Below, in pieces: positions 34,949-37,041 of a stretch of 37,041 nt of DNA; position 1 is the stretch's first letter; each line of letters begins with the position of its first letter. The notes beneath the pieces are model-generated. The model searched no databases, was not told where the DNA came from, and saw only the letters and a program-made list of their open reading frames with translations. The translations under genes were made by a program, and so were the position numbers. The stretch comes from JBAJNN01 sp036881905 (GTDB lineage: Bacteria > Pseudomonadota > Alphaproteobacteria > Rhizobiales > Im1). The stretch lies in contig JBAJNN010000018.1 of the NCBI GenBank assembly GCA_036881905.1, positions 1-37,041 on the forward strand, written 5' to 3'.

Positions 34949-35929
34949 ATGAAAACCGGAAACGGCGACGCAATGCCCAGCGTGCAAGAGGGGCATAGTA
35001 TAGAAAACTTTCTTGAAATGATGAGCGTACAGCGCGGCGCGGCGTTGAATACGCTCAAAGCCTATGAACGCGATCTCATCCATTACGCCGGTTTCCTTGG
35101 CCGACGCGGCACGACCTTGTCGAAATGCACCAGCGACGATATCGCCGCCTATCTCGCCGATTTGGAAGCGAGAGGCTTTTCCGCCTCCAGCACGGCACGC
35201 CGGCTTTCCGTGTTGCGGCAGTTTTACCAATTCCTTTTTGCCGAAGGGACAAGAAAGGACGATCCCACCGCCATTATAGACGGCCCGCACCCCGGTCGGC
35301 CACCGCCCAAAATGCTGTCCATCGCCGAAATGGACCGTCTTTTGGCGCAGGCCCATCAAGAGGCCGATACCACTGGACAAACCCCAGCGTTCAAGGCGGT
35401 ACGGCTCCTGTGCATGACCGAATTGCTCTACGCGACGGGATTGCGCATTTCCGAACTGAGCGCCCTGAAGCGGCACACGTTCACAGCCGATGACCGCATT
35501 GTGACCGTGCGCGGCAAGGCCGGACGCGAGCGTCTCGTTCCACTGGGCCGCGCGGCGCGCAAGGCGCTCAGTCGCTACCTGGAGGCAATACGGGCAGCCG
35601 GTCGGGCCGACAGCTCGTGGCTTTTTCCCTCCCGTGATAATCGCAAACACATGACCAGACAGGCCGCCGCCCGCGATCTTAAAGCGCTCGCCATCCGCGC
35701 CGGCCTGCCGGCGCACAAGGTCTCGCCCCATGTACTGCGCCACGCCTTTGCCAGCCATCTTTTGGCCGCCGGAGCCGATTTGCGCACCGTTCAGCAGATG
35801 CTTGGCCACGCCGATATTTCAACCACCCAGATTTACACCCATATCTTGAGCGATCGGCTGAAAGACGTAGTCTTGTCCAACCATCCGCTCTGCGGCAAAA
35901 GGGCAAAAATGGGCGAGGCCGCGAGTTGA
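34949..35929 (+). CDS. xerD: Site-specific tyrosine recombinase XerD
   Basis: This 326-residue recombinase acts with XerC at dif to resolve chromosome dimers at division. It has an N-terminal SAM-like core-binding domain (about 15-105) and a catalytic domain with all six residues: R166 (TGLRISEL), K190, H261 and R264 (HVLRHAF), H287 (LGHADIS) and Y296 (QIYTH). The chromosomal xerD-accA setting favours XerD over a phage integrase. ATG 34949 with AGGA six bases upstream is preferred; the frame is open further back only because repeat G happens to lack stops. Confidence 0.93.
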   Translation: MKTGNGDAMPSVQEGHSIENFLEMMSVQRGAALNTLKAYERDLIHYAGFLGRRGTTLSKCTSDDIAAYLADLEARGFSASSTARRLSVLRQFYQFLFAEGTRKDDPTAIIDGPHPGRPPPKMLSIAEMDRLLAQAHQEADTTGQTPAFKAVRLLCMTELLYATGLRISELSALKRHTFTADDRIVTVRGKAGRERLVPLGRAARKALSRYLEAIRAAGRADSSWLFPSRDNRKHMTRQAAARDLKALAIRAGLPAHKVSPHVLRHAFASHLLAAGADLRTVQQMLGHADISTTQIYTHILSDRLKDVVLSNHPLCGKRAKMGEAAS

Positions 35930-36018
35930 CAGGAATCAGGGAACCCGCCAATGTGGCGCCGGTTATCTTAGAAGGACAATCGCGAGCAGGACTTTCCCGT
36001 CAAGGTTTCAGGTCATCT

Positions 36019-36981
36019 ATGGACACGATGCAGATATTTCTCGATTTCGAGGCCCCGGTGAAAAAACTCGAAGGTCAGATCAGCGCGTTGAAAGCGCTCG
36101 CCGCCGAGGAAGGGGCCGAGAGTCTTGAAGAGGAAGTGCAGGCGCTGGAACATAAGGCCCAGAGAAGTCTTGAGACTATCTACGGCAATCTTGACCCCTG
36201 GCAGAAGGCACAAGTCGCCCGCCACCCCGAACGCCCGCATTTTCTCGACTATGCTGAGGCATTGTTTGAAGATTTCACGCCGCTGGCCGGCGATCGAAAA
36301 TTCGCCGAAGACCGCGCTGTTCTTGGTGGCCCGGCGCGGTTTCGCGGGCAAAGCGTGCTTATTATGGGCCATGAGAAGGGCCATGATACGGCCTCGCGCC
36401 TTGAGCACAATTTCGGCATGGCCCGGCCGGAAGGATACCGCAAGGCGGTCCGGCTGATGGAGCTTGCCGAACGCTTCGCATTGCCGGTGATTTCACTGGT
36501 TGATACCGCAGGCGCGTATCCGGGCATTGGCGCCGAGGAGCGTGGCCAGTGCGAAGCCATCGCGCGCTCCATCGATTGCTGTCTTGGGCTGAAAACCCCA
36601 GTCGTTTCTGTGGTGATCGGCGAGGGCGGTTCCGGCGGCGCGATTGCCATTGCGGCGGCCAATGAGGTCTTTATGCTCGAACACGCCATCTACAGCGTGA
36701 TCTCGCCTGAAGGGGCCTCATCCATCCTGTGGCGTGATTCGGCACGGGCCGAGGACGCGGCAACCGCGATGAAAATCACCGCCCAGGATCTGAAAAACCT
36801 CGGGATCATCAATGCCGTTATTCCCGAGCCGGTCGGCGGCGCGCATCGCGACCCGGCGCGAGCCATCGCCGCGACTGGGGACGCTATTGACGAGGCACTC
36901 AAACGGCTTGGCCAGATGACACCACATGATGCGCGGCGCAAACGGCGTGAAAAATTCCTCGCCATCGGACGAGCGCTCTAG
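36019..36981 (+). CDS. accA: Acetyl-CoA carboxylase carboxyltransferase alpha subunit
   Basis: This 320-residue subunit, with AccD, moves carboxyl from biotin-BCCP to acetyl-CoA to make malonyl-CoA for fatty acids. The N-terminal helical part (DFEAPVKKLEGQISALK) is followed by the crotonase-fold region with RFRGQSVLIMGHEKG, LVDTAGAYPGIGAEERGQ, GEGGSGGAIAIA and VISPEGASSILW. ATG 36019 or 36028 are both possible starts. It follows xerD by 89 bp. As a biotin-dependent pathway it gives a plain use for the imported vitamin, though at 33 kb distance no linkage is implied. Confidence 0.96.
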   Translation: MDTMQIFLDFEAPVKKLEGQISALKALAAEEGAESLEEEVQALEHKAQRSLETIYGNLDPWQKAQVARHPERPHFLDYAEALFEDFTPLAGDRKFAEDRAVLGGPARFRGQSVLIMGHEKGHDTASRLEHNFGMARPEGYRKAVRLMELAERFALPVISLVDTAGAYPGIGAEERGQCEAIARSIDCCLGLKTPVVSVVIGEGGSGGAIAIAAANEVFMLEHAIYSVISPEGASSILWRDSARAEDAATAMKITAQDLKNLGIINAVIPEPVGGAHRDPARAIAATGDAIDEALKRLGQMTPHDARRKRREKFLAIGRAL

Positions 36982-37041
36982 CTGTGGAGCCTCAATAGGT
37001 TGTCCTTGTTTAGGCCGAGGCGACTGATTGGCGTTTGATCT

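Overview
This is an alphaproteobacterial chromosome segment, mostly housekeeping genes. The main evidence is gene order: an mdh-sucC-sucD-sucA-odhB-lpdA TCA block, dapA next to smpB, xerD next to accA, infC-rpmI-rplT-pheS-pheT, and an NDUFA9-like epimerase beside uppP. The DNA looks GC-rich by eye. A palindromic mosaic repeat of the rhizobial RIME type is scattered between genes. I cannot name the genus.

Layout. At 1-50 the window clips the first codons of an IS481-type transposase. From 244 to 3035 (minus) lies a compact cluster: a PhyH-type Fe/2-oxoglutarate enzyme, then bioY, bioM and bioN, the three parts of an ECF biotin importer. leuS (minus) follows, then yggS and an NDUFA9-like gene (plus), uppP (minus), a GST and a YeeZ-like SDR (plus). 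10807-16040 (plus) is the translation block infC, rpmI, rplT, pheS, pheT. 16314-25303 (minus) encodes malate dehydrogenase, succinyl-CoA synthetase and the complete 2-oxoglutarate dehydrogenase complex (E1, E2, E3). Then come ppa (plus), yggT (minus), tRNA-Ala(CGC) (plus), a Nu-class GST (plus), an interrupted exported hydrolase (minus), zapE and a trypsin-like lipoprotein (minus), and a strongly promoted porin (minus). dapA, smpB, xerD and accA (plus) end the window.

The points most worth a second look are these. (1) The PhyH-like enzyme has His-x-Gly where the family normally has His-x-Asp, the ligand change seen in Fe/2OG halogenases; it leads the biotin-importer cluster and has two LacI-like palindromes at its promoter. 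(2) At least seven copies of a modular palindromic repeat are present, and in four cases the repeat's end supplies a gene's stop codon. (3) A secreted hydrolase fused to a 17-kDa-surface-antigen-like domain is interrupted only by an in-frame TGA at an expected Trp. (4) An 11-G tract lies in the nucleotide-binding loop of sucD. (5) A roughly 380-bp MITE-like element with 17-bp inverted ends carries one of the mosaic repeats inside it. No phage, CRISPR or defence system is visible.
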